Shown here: in pieces, positions 7,831-16,574 of the stretch
Layout: each line of letters opens with the position of its first letter
Numbering within the stretch: the stretch's first letter is position 1
Assembly (NCBI GenBank): GCA_934675465.1
Contig: CAKUQM010000011.1
Span: forward strand, 1-44,950
Source of the DNA: an uncultured Erysipelotrichaceae bacterium
GTDB lineage: Bacteria > Bacillota_I > Bacilli_A > Erysipelotrichales > Erysipelotrichaceae
DNA length: 44,950 nucleotides
Direction: 5' to 3'
The notes under the pieces: generated by a model
Seen by the model: only the letters and a program-made list of their open reading frames with translations
Databases searched by the model: none
What the model was told of the DNA's origin: nothing
Program-made: the position numbers and the translations under genes

Positions 7831-9394
7831 TTTATTTTATATTTTAATAACTTTAGTATTTTTATGTTTAAGTCTTGTATATGTTAAGAATACTTTACAC
7901 GTTTTTCAACAAAATCGTTATGAATTCTATCGTTACTCTGAGTGGCTATTTGATAAGAATAATGTTCATTACTCTAATGCTTTAGTCTATGTAGTGTTGA
8001 TGTTATTATGTTTTGTTGTTCCTAAGGGAATTAGATTGCCTATTGTTTTATTAATTACTGTTGTTTTTTCTTATATGGTAATTAAAAAAGAAATGAAAAC
8101 TGAATATGTAAAACCGCTTGTGTATACTGATAGAGTTAAAAGACAAATTGTTGTTTATGCGATTTTAAGTTTTACTATTACTTTCTTATTAACTAAAATT
8201 TTACATAATTATTTAAATCTTGTAGGTATTATTAGTATCTATTTACCATATTTATTGATTTATTTAGTCGCGATCATCACAAATCCTATCGAAAATGCGA
8301 TTAAAAAGGGTTTTGAGAATGAGGCTAGAGATATTTTAAAGAATGATGATAACTTAATTAAGGTTGGTATCACGGGATCTTTCGGTAAGACAACTACCAA
8401 AAATGTCGTTAATGATATTATTTCATCTAAATATTTAACTTTAATTACACCAGCTTCTTATAATACGCCGATGGGTATCACAAGAACTATTAGAGAAATG
8501 TATAAGCCTATTTATCAAGTATTTATTTGTGAGATGGGTGCCGATCATGTTGGTGAAATTACTTATTTGATGGATTTTGTGAAGCCTAAATATGGTATTG
8601 TGACATCTATTGGTCCTCAACACTTAAATACTTTTGGTAACTTAGATAATATCATTAAGGAAAAGATGGAAGAGATTGAAAGATTACCAAAAGATGGCGT
8701 TGGCATTATCAATTTGGATAATGAATATATTGCGAATTATAAAATCAACAATACTTGTAAGGTGCTTAGTGTTGGCATTGAAAATGATAAAGCGGATTTT
8801 AGTGCTTACGATATTAAGTATTCAAATACTGGTACTACTTTTAAGGTTAAGTTAGATGGCAAGGCAGCTACTTTTAAGACTATTTTACTTGGTAGTCATA
8901 ATGTTACTAATATCTTATGTGGCATTGCCTTAGCTAGAGAACTTGGCTTAAGTAAAGAAGAGATAATTGATGGTGTAGCTAATATTAAGCAGGTACAGCA
9001 TCGCTTAGAGATTAAAAAGATTAATGGTTTTACTTTCATTGATAATGCCTTCAATTCAAATCCAGTTGGCTGTAAGAGATCGCTTGAGGTCTTATCTATG
9101 ATGAATGGTAAAAGAGTTATTGTGACACCAGGCTTGGTTGATTTGGGTAAGGAAGAGGCTAATGAAAATTATGCCTTTGGTGCTTATATGAAAGATAGGG
9201 CTGATAATGTAATATTGGTTGGTGAAAAGAATACTGAGGCTATCTATAGAGGCTTAAAGGACAGTGACTTTGATATGAATAATGTCAAGGTTGTAAATAG
9301 TGAAAAAGAAGCCTTTAATGAAGTTTATACAAAGTATAGTGTAAAAGATACTATTCTATTGGAGAATGATTTACCGGATGCCTTCATTCATTAA
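7823..9394 (+). CDS. Membrane-anchored MurF-like Mur ligase
   Basis: 523 aa. Residues 1-155 contain four or five hydrophobic segments (about 4-21, 52-87, 108-126, 133-153), unlike soluble MurF of ~450 aa. The rest is a Mur ligase: ATP loop GITGSFGKTTT (182-192), the CEMGADHVGEI motif near 236-246, and the late FIDNAFNSNP motif typical of MurF rather than MurE or MurC. MurF adds D-Ala-D-Ala to UDP-MurNAc-tripeptide; ddl, which makes that dipeptide, lies 1.6 kb downstream. Either this is the organism's MurF with an added membrane domain, or a paralogue acting at the membrane. It starts within the preceding hydrolase gene behind AAGGAGAG. Confidence 0.8.
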   Translation: MNNLFYILITLVFLCLSLVYVKNTLHVFQQNRYEFYRYSEWLFDKNNVHYSNALVYVVLMLLCFVVPKGIRLPIVLLITVVFSYMVIKKEMKTEYVKPLVYTDRVKRQIVVYAILSFTITFLLTKILHNYLNLVGIISIYLPYLLIYLVAIITNPIENAIKKGFENEARDILKNDDNLIKVGITGSFGKTTTKNVVNDIISSKYLTLITPASYNTPMGITRTIREMYKPIYQVFICEMGADHVGEITYLMDFVKPKYGIVTSIGPQHLNTFGNLDNIIKEKMEEIERLPKDGVGIINLDNEYIANYKINNTCKVLSVGIENDKADFSAYDIKYSNTGTTFKVKLDGKAATFKTILLGSHNVTNILCGIALARELGLSKEEIIDGVANIKQVQHRLEIKKINGFTFIDNAFNSNPVGCKRSLEVLSMMNGKRVIVTPGLVDLGKEEANENYAFGAYMKDRADNVILVGEKNTEAIYRGLKDSDFDMNNVKVVNSEKEAFNEVYTKYSVKDTILLENDLPDAFIH

Positions 9395-9408
9395 GAGGTG
9401 ATTCTATT

Positions 9409-9672
9409 ATGAAAAATGATTTAGATTTATTTGAAGATAGAGAAAAAGATTGGCTTGCCAAAGAGATAAGAAGAGAGAACTTGTTAGTTACAGACTTTGA
9501 TATTAATGATGCTAGAAAACTAAAACTTGAGCATTATCAAGCGCATCACGGTAATATCAAGCCTAAGAAATCTAATAATGAAGCATTAGATACTATTCTG
9601 TTATTTCTTTTCATTTTTTTGGTGATGACTATTGTGTTTATTTTTATGACATTAGCTAGAGGCTATTTTTAA
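9409..9672 (+). CDS. Small tail-anchored membrane protein, unknown function
   Basis: 87 aa. About 60 charged residues are followed by one strong helix (about 63-82) near the C-terminus, so the bulk should face the cytoplasm. A clear AAGAGGTG ribosome site precedes the ATG. It sits between the MurF-like ligase and the SPFH protein with gaps of about 15 nt on each side, so it is probably in the same transcript. I recognise no family. Confidence 0.75.
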   Translation: MKNDLDLFEDREKDWLAKEIRRENLLVTDFDINDARKLKLEHYQAHHGNIKPKKSNNEALDTILLFLFIFLVMTIVFIFMTLARGYF

Positions 9673-9687
9673 GAAAGGTTTATTTTT

Positions 9688-10569
9688 ATGATTTTTGTGA
9701 TTATTGTCATTGTGCTTATTGTGGTTGGTTTAATTTCTTGTATGTGCATTGTACCTCAAGGTAGTGCTTGGGTTATCGAAAGACTTGGAAAATATAGTTG
9801 TACATGGCAAGCTGGTTTACATATTAAGACTCCTATTTTAGAAAGGGTTGTTAGAAAGATTTCTTTAAAGGAACAGGTTGCTGACTTTGAACCTCAATCA
9901 GTTATTACTAAGGATAATGTAACTATGATGGTTGATTCAATTGTCTTTTTCCAAGTATTTGATCCAAAGCTATTAACTTATGGAGTTGAAAGACCAATTG
10001 CGGCGATTGAGAATTTAAGTGCTACTACTTTAAGAAATATTATTGGTGAATTATCACTTGATGATACTTTGTCTGGTAGAGATACTATTAACTCTCAAAT
10101 TACCCAAATTTTAGATGATGCCACTGATAAATGGGGTATTAAGGTTACTCGTGTTGAGGTTAAGGATATTACTCCTCCTAAGTCTATTCAAGAGGCGATG
10201 GAAAAACAAATGAAGGCTGAAAGAGAAAAAAGAGCCATTATTTTAACTGCTGAAGGTGAGAAGCAATCTCAAATTACTCGTGCAGAGGGTGAAAAGGAAT
10301 CGGCAATCTTAAGAGCTGATGCGGTTAAGGAACAAAGAATTAGAGAGGCTGATGGTGAGGCTTTGGCAATTGAGAAGGTGGCTAAGGCTCAAGGCGAGGC
10401 TATTAAGCTAATTAATGAAGCATGTCCTAGTGATTCTTATTTAAAGATTAGATCTTATGAAGCACTTGAAAAGGTGGCTGATGGACAGGCTACTAAGTTG
10501 ATTGTTCCTAGTGATATTCAAGATTTGACAAAGACAGTGGCTGAAGTTAAGGAAGTGTTAGATAAATAA
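9688..10569 (+). CDS. SPFH/band-7 (stomatin-like) membrane protein
   Basis: 293 aa. An N-terminal hydrophobic segment (1-22) precedes the band-7 domain, with the characteristic VPQGSAWVIERLGKY start, the DNVTMMVDSIVFFQV strand and the RNIIGELSLDD segment. The C-terminal part (about 165-245) is a charged Ala/Glu/Lys-rich coiled coil, as in QmcA/YbbK-type proteins that form oligomeric cages on the membrane. Its cargo or partner is unknown; many SPFH proteins sit with NfeD proteins, but none is present here. The stop overlaps the next gene's ATG by one base (TAATG), so the following 137-aa protein is the likely partner. Confidence 0.93.
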   Translation: MIFVIIVIVLIVVGLISCMCIVPQGSAWVIERLGKYSCTWQAGLHIKTPILERVVRKISLKEQVADFEPQSVITKDNVTMMVDSIVFFQVFDPKLLTYGVERPIAAIENLSATTLRNIIGELSLDDTLSGRDTINSQITQILDDATDKWGIKVTRVEVKDITPPKSIQEAMEKQMKAEREKRAIILTAEGEKQSQITRAEGEKESAILRADAVKEQRIREADGEALAIEKVAKAQGEAIKLINEACPSDSYLKIRSYEALEKVADGQATKLIVPSDIQDLTKTVAEVKEVLDK

Positions 10570-10982
10570 TGCAGGGTAGAGTAAGAATAGATGATGAACT
10601 AGAAGAGGCAAAGGTTGCAGGACAAAAGGCTCTAGATAGTTTATATGAGGCACTAAGGCAAATTGATGGTGCTAAGACTGCTGGTATTATTGACATTTTC
10701 TCAGATAGTTTCCTAGTGGGCTTATTTAAGCATCATAAGATTCATGAGGTATCTTCTTGTTTAAAACAAGCACAAAGGGATTTGGAAGTATTTAAAAGAG
10801 AATTGACTGATGTTTATTCTTTTGATGATAATAACTTGAGGACTGATGATTTTGTTGGTTTAACTGATTTGTTTTTTGATAATATCTTTTCTGATTTGGC
10901 AATACAAAGACGTATTAGTGATGCCAAAGTTGAAATAGAGGCTATGATTGATAGAGTAGAAGATATACTTGCTAGATTATAG
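10569..10982 (+). CDS. Hypothetical helical protein coupled to the SPFH gene
   Basis: 137 aa. No signal peptide or clear membrane helix. The sequence is almost entirely predicted helix, with heptad-like stretches at about 10-35 and 60-80 and again near the C-terminus, and no cysteine-rich or catalytic motif. Its ATG overlaps the stop of the SPFH gene by one base, which argues for co-translation and possibly a shared complex. I do not recognise the family. Confidence 0.75.
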   Translation: MQGRVRIDDELEEAKVAGQKALDSLYEALRQIDGAKTAGIIDIFSDSFLVGLFKHHKIHEVSSCLKQAQRDLEVFKRELTDVYSFDDNNLRTDDFVGLTDLFFDNIFSDLAIQRRISDAKVEIEAMIDRVEDILARL

Positions 10983-10989
10983 AAGGGTG

Positions 10990-10995
10990 TATAAT
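10990..10995 (+). promoter_or_regulatory. TATAAT exactly 6 nt before the ddl ATG
   Basis: A perfect -10 hexamer lies 8 nt after the preceding stop codon and 6 nt before the ddl start. The only Shine-Dalgarno-like stretch (AAGGGTG) is 12 nt upstream of the ATG and would be lost if transcription starts from this box. This suggests ddl can be made from a leaderless mRNA. Confidence 0.5.
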
Positions 10996-11001
10996 GTTTT
11001 T

Positions 11002-12189
11002 ATGAAATTAAATGTTGCAGTATTTTTTGGAGGTATGTCTTGTGAACATGAAATATCATGTATCACAGGTAATCAAGCATTAAAGGCACTTGATGATACA
11101 AAATATGAAATCATACCTATTTATGTTTCTAAGGAAAACGACTTATATACAGGTTCTAACTTATTTGAATTAAAGAATTATTATGATCTTGATAAGCTAT
11201 GTAAATCATTAGATAAAGTGTGTTTATATAAGGATGGTAATAAGGTTTATCTAAAGCCTATTAAGGGAATGTTTGCGAAGGCACAAACTATCGATGTAGC
11301 TTTCTTGGCTATGCATGGTACTGGGGGCGAAGATGGTTCTTTACAAGGAATGATGGAAATGTTGGATCTTCCTTATACTTCTAGTAATGTATTGGGTAGT
11401 GCAGTAGGCCAAGATAAGGTTATAATGAAAGAAATCTTAGAATATGAACATGTTCCAATGGTTCCTTGGTTCTTTGTCTATAGTAATGATATTACAAATA
11501 CTTATAAGGATATTGAGGCTAAGGCTGAGACGATTGGTTATCCGCTTATTGTTAAGCCAGCTAATTTAGGTTCAAGTATTGGTATTGAAATTGTTCATAA
11601 GAAGGATGAATTAAAGAGTGCTTTAAGTGAATGTGCTAAATATGATGATAAGCTTGTTATTGAAAAGATGGTTAAACAATTAAAGGAAGTTAACATCTCA
11701 GTAATGGGCAATAGTAAGGATGCTAAGGTTAGTGCTATTGAGGAAGTATTAAAGGGTGATGAATTCTTAAGTTTCTCAAATAAGTATCTTGGTGGTGGCA
11801 AGGGAACTAAGGGTTCTAAGCCTACTAAGGTGGCTCCTACTAAGGGTTCTAAGGGTATGGCTAGCGCTAGTAGAATTGTTCCGGCAAGACTTGATGGCAA
11901 TCAACAAAAAGAAATTGAAGAATATGCGCTAAAGTCATTTAAGGCTTTAAATGCTTCTGGGGCAGTTAGAATTGATTTTATGATTGATAAGGAAGATGGT
12001 TCTGTTTATGTTAATGAAATTAATTCGATTCCAGGTTCACTTGCTTTCTATTTATGGAAGGAAGTTGGCGTTGATTTTAGAGAAGAATGCGATTTGTTGA
12101 TTAATAACGCATTGAATGTTTACAGAGAAAAGAAGAAGAAAGTTCGTTCTTTTGACACAAATATTTTAAGTAATTATAAGGAGAATTAA
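11002..12189 (+). CDS. ddl: D-alanine--D-alanine ligase
   Basis: 395 aa. This ATP-grasp enzyme makes the D-Ala-D-Ala dipeptide used by MurF. The N-terminal FGGMSCEHEIS motif, the LGSSIGI glycine segment and the metal-binding NEINSIPGS motif are all present. I chose the ATG at 11002 because the sequence from there matches the family start; an in-frame TTG 11 codons upstream lies inside the previous gene. In the omega-loop region (near residues 264-293) there is a Gly/Lys/Ser-rich insertion containing an 11-residue repeat (TKGSK...TKGSK), absent from textbook Ddl. Whether it is D-Ala-D-Ala or depsipeptide specific cannot be read with confidence. Confidence 0.92.
   Translation: MKLNVAVFFGGMSCEHEISCITGNQALKALDDTKYEIIPIYVSKENDLYTGSNLFELKNYYDLDKLCKSLDKVCLYKDGNKVYLKPIKGMFAKAQTIDVAFLAMHGTGGEDGSLQGMMEMLDLPYTSSNVLGSAVGQDKVIMKEILEYEHVPMVPWFFVYSNDITNTYKDIEAKAETIGYPLIVKPANLGSSIGIEIVHKKDELKSALSECAKYDDKLVIEKMVKQLKEVNISVMGNSKDAKVSAIEEVLKGDEFLSFSNKYLGGGKGTKGSKPTKVAPTKGSKGMASASRIVPARLDGNQQKEIEEYALKSFKALNASGAVRIDFMIDKEDGSVYVNEINSIPGSLAFYLWKEVGVDFREECDLLINNALNVYREKKKKVRSFDTNILSNYKEN
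11806..11853 (+). repeat. In-frame 33-nt direct repeat within ddl
   Basis: ACTAAGGGTTCTAAG occurs at 11806-11820 and again at 11839-11853, a 33-nt (11-codon) period. It encodes the duplicated TKGSK peptide in the active-site loop of Ddl. The repeat keeps the frame, so it could expand or contract without breaking the gene. Confidence 0.8.
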
Positions 12190-12191
12190 TT

Positions 12192-12908
12192 ATGTCAACA
12201 CCTCACAATCAGGCAATTATGGGAGATATCGCTAAGGTTGTATTGATGCCAGGCGATCCATTACGTGCAAAATTTATTGCGGAAACTTTTTTAGAGAATC
12301 CTGTTCAATTCAATTCTGTTAGAAACATGTTTGGTTATACAGGAACTTATAAGGGCAAGAAAGTGTCTGTTATGGGTTCTGGTATGGGCATGCCAAGTAT
12401 TGGTATCTATTCACATGAACTATATAGTTCTTATGGAGTAGAATCTATCATTAGAATTGGTACAGCTGGTGCTTATAAGGAAGAATTAAATCTTTATGAT
12501 GTAATTCTTGCTGATAGTGCTTATTCTGAATCTTCTTATCCTTTGGCTATGTCTGGTGTAGATACACATGTAACATATCCAAGTGAAGAATTAAATAAGA
12601 CTATTTTGGATAGTGCTGCAAAGGCTGGTATTCCAGTAACTTGTGGTAGAATTCATTCTAGTGATGTTTTCTATCATGATGCATCTTCTAACTATATGGA
12701 TGGTGTTAATGAAAATAACTGCTTAGTAGTCGAAATGGAAAGTTTTGCGCTTTTCCACAACGCTAAGATGTTAAATAAGAAGGCAGCTTGTATCGTTACT
12801 GTTTCTGATTCTTTAGTTAATCATGTAGAGACTACTGCAGAAGAGAGACAAACAGCTTTCACTAATATGATGAAGATTGCGCTTGAGGCTGCTATCGCAA
12901 ATGAATAA
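12192..12908 (+). CDS. deoD: Purine-nucleoside phosphorylase, DeoD type
   Basis: 238 aa, the usual size of hexameric bacterial PNP. It cleaves purine (deoxy)nucleosides with phosphate for base salvage. Recognisable elements are MPGDPLRAKFIAE near residue 20, GSGMGMPS near 60, IRIGTAGA near 85, VEMESFALF near 180 and the catalytic-Asp segment VSDSLVN near 202 (usually SDHL). The ATG is 2 nt after the ddl stop and follows AAGGAG. The last codons overlap a 32-codon membrane-peptide gene by 8 nt. Confidence 0.95.
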   Translation: MSTPHNQAIMGDIAKVVLMPGDPLRAKFIAETFLENPVQFNSVRNMFGYTGTYKGKKVSVMGSGMGMPSIGIYSHELYSSYGVESIIRIGTAGAYKEELNLYDVILADSAYSESSYPLAMSGVDTHVTYPSEELNKTILDSAAKAGIPVTCGRIHSSDVFYHDASSNYMDGVNENNCLVVEMESFALFHNAKMLNKKAACIVTVSDSLVNHVETTAEERQTAFTNMMKIALEAAIANE

Positions 12909-12999
12909 AACAACTCGTAAGGCTTTTGTGTGGATTTTAATAATCCTAATGGTAGTTATTACAATCTTACCTTTGGCTTCATTATTATTTACTTCATGA
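12901..12999 (+). CDS. 32-residue single-pass membrane peptide
   Basis: A short open frame starts inside the deoD 3' end (8-nt overlap) behind a GAGG at 12885. The product begins MNKTTRKAF, followed by one hydrophobic helix (about 9-30) ending LLFTS. Its TGA stop overlaps the ATG of the following lipoprotein gene (ATGA), and that downstream gene has no ribosome site of its own. The exact fit between both neighbours makes chance unlikely. Basic N-terminus plus one helix resembles the tiny DUF4044-type membrane proteins of Bacillota, but I am not certain of the family. Translation of this peptide would deliver ribosomes to the vanY-like start. Confidence 0.7.
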   Translation: MNKTTRKAFVWILIILMVVITILPLASLLFTS

Positions 13000-14120
13000 A
13001 AAAGCTTATATTATTATTTATTTTATTACTATTATGTGCTTGTTCTAACGAGTATAAAAAGCTTGGTTATTCTGTTAAGGCCGCTAATGTCATTAGTAGC
13101 TTAGATGAAAAGGACCAAGTCTTTTTTAGTGAGTATGATGAGAATTTAGATTCTATTCTTTCTAATAAAGATTTTAAATTAGAAAATTTAAGATTATATA
13201 TTCAATTTAGTAGGCACTTAAATGGTGATGATATCGTTAGATTGGTGAATGATGGTACCATTGGTTATTTTAACTATGGTGTTATTAAGAATTTGACTTC
13301 AAATAAAGACTTTGTTGTTGAAAAGATAAATGAATATCTTGATTTATATAAGGATATCAAGGATGTAGATACCGTTATCTTTATGGCTAAACAAGGAATT
13401 GATTCAGATGTTGAATTGGTATCTAAGCTTATTAAGGATAAGGGGTATATTGTGGATAATTTGCCTTTATATCTTAAATATAAGGGTGAGAAAGAAGAAA
13501 CAAGAAGTTTAGTTGAGTATGTTAATACCTTAGGTTTCTTAAGATATTATGAGGATAATTTTTATGCTGAACCTGATAAGTATGGAACTGAAGTATTAGT
13601 TAATAAATATTATTATTTGGGTCCTGATTATGTACCAACTGATTTAATTGAATTAAAGGAATATGGTTATGGTTCTTTAAGAAAAGTGGCTTATGATGCT
13701 TATGTAAAGATGTATGAAGCTGCTAAAAAAGATGGTGTTAGTTTTTATGTAACTTCATCATATCGTTCATATAAGACACAGGTTATCATTTATAATCGTT
13801 ATTTAACAATTGATCCACAAGAGAAGGTTGATATCTATAGTGCTAGACCTGGTTTCTCTGATCATCAGACAGGATATACGGTTGATATCTTAACTTCAGG
13901 TCATGACTTTGATACCTTTTACTTGACACCTGCCGCAAAGTGGTTGGCTGATAACGCTTATAAGTATGGATTTATCTTAAGATATCCTAAAGGTTTAGAA
14001 CAAGCCACTGGTTATGAATATGAGGCATGGCATTTCCGTTATGTGGGAGATGTTGCGAGTGATGTTTATAAAAGTGGCTTAAGTTATGATGAATATTTCG
14101 CAAAGTATATTGAAGAGTAG
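12996..14120 (+). CDS. Lipoprotein D,D-carboxypeptidase, VanY family
   Basis: 374 aa. A lipoprotein signal peptide (MKKL start, lipobox ending at Cys16) places it on the outer face of the membrane. A linker of about 200 residues leads to the C-terminal VanY peptidase domain: SSYRS, then SDHQTGYTVD with His290 and Asp297 as zinc ligands, and the AWHFRY motif with His346. It removes the terminal D-Ala from peptidoglycan stem peptides. Starting at this ATG rather than the in-frame GTG at 12930 gives the canonical signal peptide and the ATGA junction with the small membrane peptide. The middle region has TPR-like helical character but no clear domain. Confidence 0.9.
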   Translation: MKKLILLFILLLLCACSNEYKKLGYSVKAANVISSLDEKDQVFFSEYDENLDSILSNKDFKLENLRLYIQFSRHLNGDDIVRLVNDGTIGYFNYGVIKNLTSNKDFVVEKINEYLDLYKDIKDVDTVIFMAKQGIDSDVELVSKLIKDKGYIVDNLPLYLKYKGEKEETRSLVEYVNTLGFLRYYEDNFYAEPDKYGTEVLVNKYYYLGPDYVPTDLIELKEYGYGSLRKVAYDAYVKMYEAAKKDGVSFYVTSSYRSYKTQVIIYNRYLTIDPQEKVDIYSARPGFSDHQTGYTVDILTSGHDFDTFYLTPAAKWLADNAYKYGFILRYPKGLEQATGYEYEAWHFRYVGDVASDVYKSGLSYDEYFAKYIEE

Positions 14121-14152
14121 TAGAATATATAGGAAAGAAGGTTATATATAAA

Positions 14153-15172
14153 ATGGGTATGTTTGATAAGTTGTTAAACAACTTAAAATCTAGTCGTAAG
14201 ACAATTGTTTTTACCGAGGGTAATGATGTGCGTATTTTAAGTGCTGCACAAAGATTATTAAATGAAGATTTAATGGATGTTATCTTATGTGGTAATGTTG
14301 ATGAAGTTAATGGTGTTGCCAAGGAAAATGGTTTAGATGTCTCTAAGGCTACAATCTTAGATCCTCTTACTTATCCTGAAATGGATGAGATGGTTAAGAC
14401 TATGGTTGAGCTTAGAAAAGGTAAGATGAGCGAAGAAGAATGTAGAACATTATTAACTAAGTGTAACTACTTCGGTACAATGCTTGTAAAGATGGGCAAG
14501 GCTCATGCCTTACTTGGTGGTGCTACTTATTCTACTGCTGATACAGTAAGACCTGCTCTTCAATTAATTAAAACAAGAAAGGGTGCTAATTTAGTAAGTT
14601 CTTGTTTCATTCTTGAAAGAGAAAAAGAAGGCGTTGAAGAAAAGTTAGTTATGGGTGATTGCGCTATCAATATCGCTTATACTGATAGACTTGATAAGGA
14701 AGGCAATGTGGTATTGAGTGCTGCTGCTCAACTTGGTGAAGTTGCAGTTGAAACTGCAAGAACTGCTAGATATTTCGGTATTGATCCTAAGGTTGCGGTA
14801 TTATCATTTTCAACTTATGGTTCTGCAAAGGGTGGTACAGTAGCTTTATCTCATGATGCAGTTATTGAAGCTAGAAAGATGGATCCAGAATTAGAAATTG
14901 ATGGTGAATTACAATTTGATGCCGCTATTTCTCCAGTTGTAGCTAATGTTAAATGTCCTAATTCAACTGTTGCAGGTAAGGCTAACACATTTATTTTCCC
15001 ATTGATTGAAGCTGGTAATATTGGTTATAAGATTGCTCAAAGACTTGGTGGTTATGCTGCATATGGACCTATTTTACAAGGTTTAAATGCTCCTATTAAC
15101 GACTTGTCTAGAGGTTGCGATGCTGATGAAGTATATGTAATGGCAATCGTTACAGCTGGTATGGCTGAATAA
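14153..15172 (+). CDS. pta: Phosphate acetyltransferase
   Basis: 339 aa, the short Pta form. It converts acetyl-CoA and phosphate to acetyl phosphate in fermentative acetate production. Conserved segments include FTEGNDVRIL near residue 20, GGATYSTADTVRPALQ near 122 and the C-terminal APINDLSRGC motif. It follows AAAGAAGG with an 11-nt spacing and ends before a strong terminator. No ackA lies next to it in the window. Confidence 0.96.
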   Translation: MGMFDKLLNNLKSSRKTIVFTEGNDVRILSAAQRLLNEDLMDVILCGNVDEVNGVAKENGLDVSKATILDPLTYPEMDEMVKTMVELRKGKMSEEECRTLLTKCNYFGTMLVKMGKAHALLGGATYSTADTVRPALQLIKTRKGANLVSSCFILEREKEGVEEKLVMGDCAINIAYTDRLDKEGNVVLSAAAQLGEVAVETARTARYFGIDPKVAVLSFSTYGSAKGGTVALSHDAVIEARKMDPELEIDGELQFDAAISPVVANVKCPNSTVAGKANTFIFPLIEAGNIGYKIAQRLGGYAAYGPILQGLNAPINDLSRGCDADEVYVMAIVTAGMAE

Positions 15173-15183
15173 CAAATAGGAAT

Positions 15184-15206
15184 AACGGCCTATTGGCCGT
15201 TTTTTT
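15184..15206 (+). terminator. Rho-independent terminator after pta
   Basis: Perfect 7-bp stem AACGGCC/GGCCGTT with a TATT loop and a T-run of six or more. The MATE gene starts only about 10 nt after the T-run. Confidence 0.9.
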
Positions 15207-15215
15207 ATTACTTGT

Positions 15216-16574
15216 ATGAAAAACGATTTAGGTAAAGATAAAATCAGCAAGCTAGTATTTGCGATTGCGATACCTAGTATGATAGCTCAAATTGTAAATG
15301 TCTTATATTCGGTAATCGATAGAATCTATATTGGACATTTGCAAGATGCCGGTTCTTTAGCTCTTGCAGGGGTTGGTGTGTGTGGACCAATTCTTACTAT
15401 GATAGCTGCTTTGGGTTCACTAGTTGGTGTTGGTGGTGGTGCTTTATGTGCTATTAAATTAGGTGAAAAGAAAGATGATGTTGCTAGAGATATTGTTTCT
15501 AGTTCTTTTATATTGTTACTTATAATCTCAATAATCATTCCACCGATTATTATTTATTTCCAAGAATCGATTCTATTACTTTTTGGAGCAAGCTTTTCAA
15601 CACTTCCCTATGCGATGAGTTACTTTAAGGTATATCTATTGGGTACACCATTCGCCTTACTTACAATAGGTATGAATAATTTCATTAATTGCCAAGGTTA
15701 TTCTAAGCTAGCTATGATAACTACTTTGATTGGTACTTTTATTAATATTATCTTAGATCCAATCTTGATGTTTGTTTTTGATATGGGAGTTACTGGTGCT
15801 GCCTTAGCTTCTATTATTGGTCAATTTGTTTCTTGTGTCTTTGTCTTATATATCTTGATGTCAAAGAAATTAGAAATATCATTGCGTATTAAGAAACTCA
15901 ATTTAAAGTTATCTAGCGAAATATTAACAATTGGTTTTAACCAATTTATCATTGTAATGTTTGATAATGTAATGATTATTGCGCTTAATTCTTTGTTAAA
16001 GAAATATGGTGCTCAAGAGGCAGATACTTATATTGCGATTAATACTATTATTCAATCTTTTATGTTGATAGTAACAATGCCTTTAGGTGGCATTAGTGGC
16101 GGTACACAGTGTATTTTAAGTTATAACTATGGTGCTTATAATGTTGATAGGGTTAAGGAAGCTTTCTATTATCTGATGAAAGTTTGTGCATGTTATTGCA
16201 CAATTATGTTTGTTGCGGTGTATTTGTTTGGCAATGGTTTTATAACTTTATTTACTAAAGATTTATATTTAAAAGAAATGACTTTTAAAGCATTAAAAAT
16301 ATATACCTTATTCATTATTCCACTAGGCTTTCAATATGAGATGGTAGATGGTATGACCGCTCTAGGACAGGTTAAGATTTCTTTATTCTTATCTTTCTTT
16401 AGAAAGTCAGTATATTTTATTATGTTGTTTATTTTACCTTTATTTTTTGCCCCTATTTATATTTTTGCGGCAGAATGTATATCAGACATTCTTGCACCCA
16501 TTGTCTCTTATCTAGTTGTTAAACATAACTTTGACAAGATTATGGAGTGGAGATTATATTGTAGGACAAATTAA
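15216..16574 (+). CDS. MATE-family multidrug/toxin efflux transporter
   Basis: 452 aa with about 12 membrane helices in two repeats. The N-terminus (ISKLVFAIAIPSMIAQIVNVLYS...DRIYIG) is the standard start of MATE/NorM-like cation-coupled exporters. The substrate is not predictable. The ATG has no Shine-Dalgarno sequence and lies just beyond the pta terminator, so either read-through or a leaderless transcript is needed; the -10-like hexamer here is weak. The 3' end overlaps the convergent IclR gene by 21 nt. Confidence 0.93.
   Translation: MKNDLGKDKISKLVFAIAIPSMIAQIVNVLYSVIDRIYIGHLQDAGSLALAGVGVCGPILTMIAALGSLVGVGGGALCAIKLGEKKDDVARDIVSSSFILLLIISIIIPPIIIYFQESILLLFGASFSTLPYAMSYFKVYLLGTPFALLTIGMNNFINCQGYSKLAMITTLIGTFINIILDPILMFVFDMGVTGAALASIIGQFVSCVFVLYILMSKKLEISLRIKKLNLKLSSEILTIGFNQFIIVMFDNVMIIALNSLLKKYGAQEADTYIAINTIIQSFMLIVTMPLGGISGGTQCILSYNYGAYNVDRVKEAFYYLMKVCACYCTIMFVAVYLFGNGFITLFTKDLYLKEMTFKALKIYTLFIIPLGFQYEMVDGMTALGQVKISLFLSFFRKSVYFIMLFILPLFFAPIYIFAAECISDILAPIVSYLVVKHNFDKIMEWRLYCRTN

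Noticed and set aside
12930..12995. GTG start extending the VanY-like lipoprotein by 22 residues
   Set aside because: The extension precedes a canonical lipoprotein signal peptide and overlaps the 32-codon membrane-peptide frame; the ATG at 12996 fits better.
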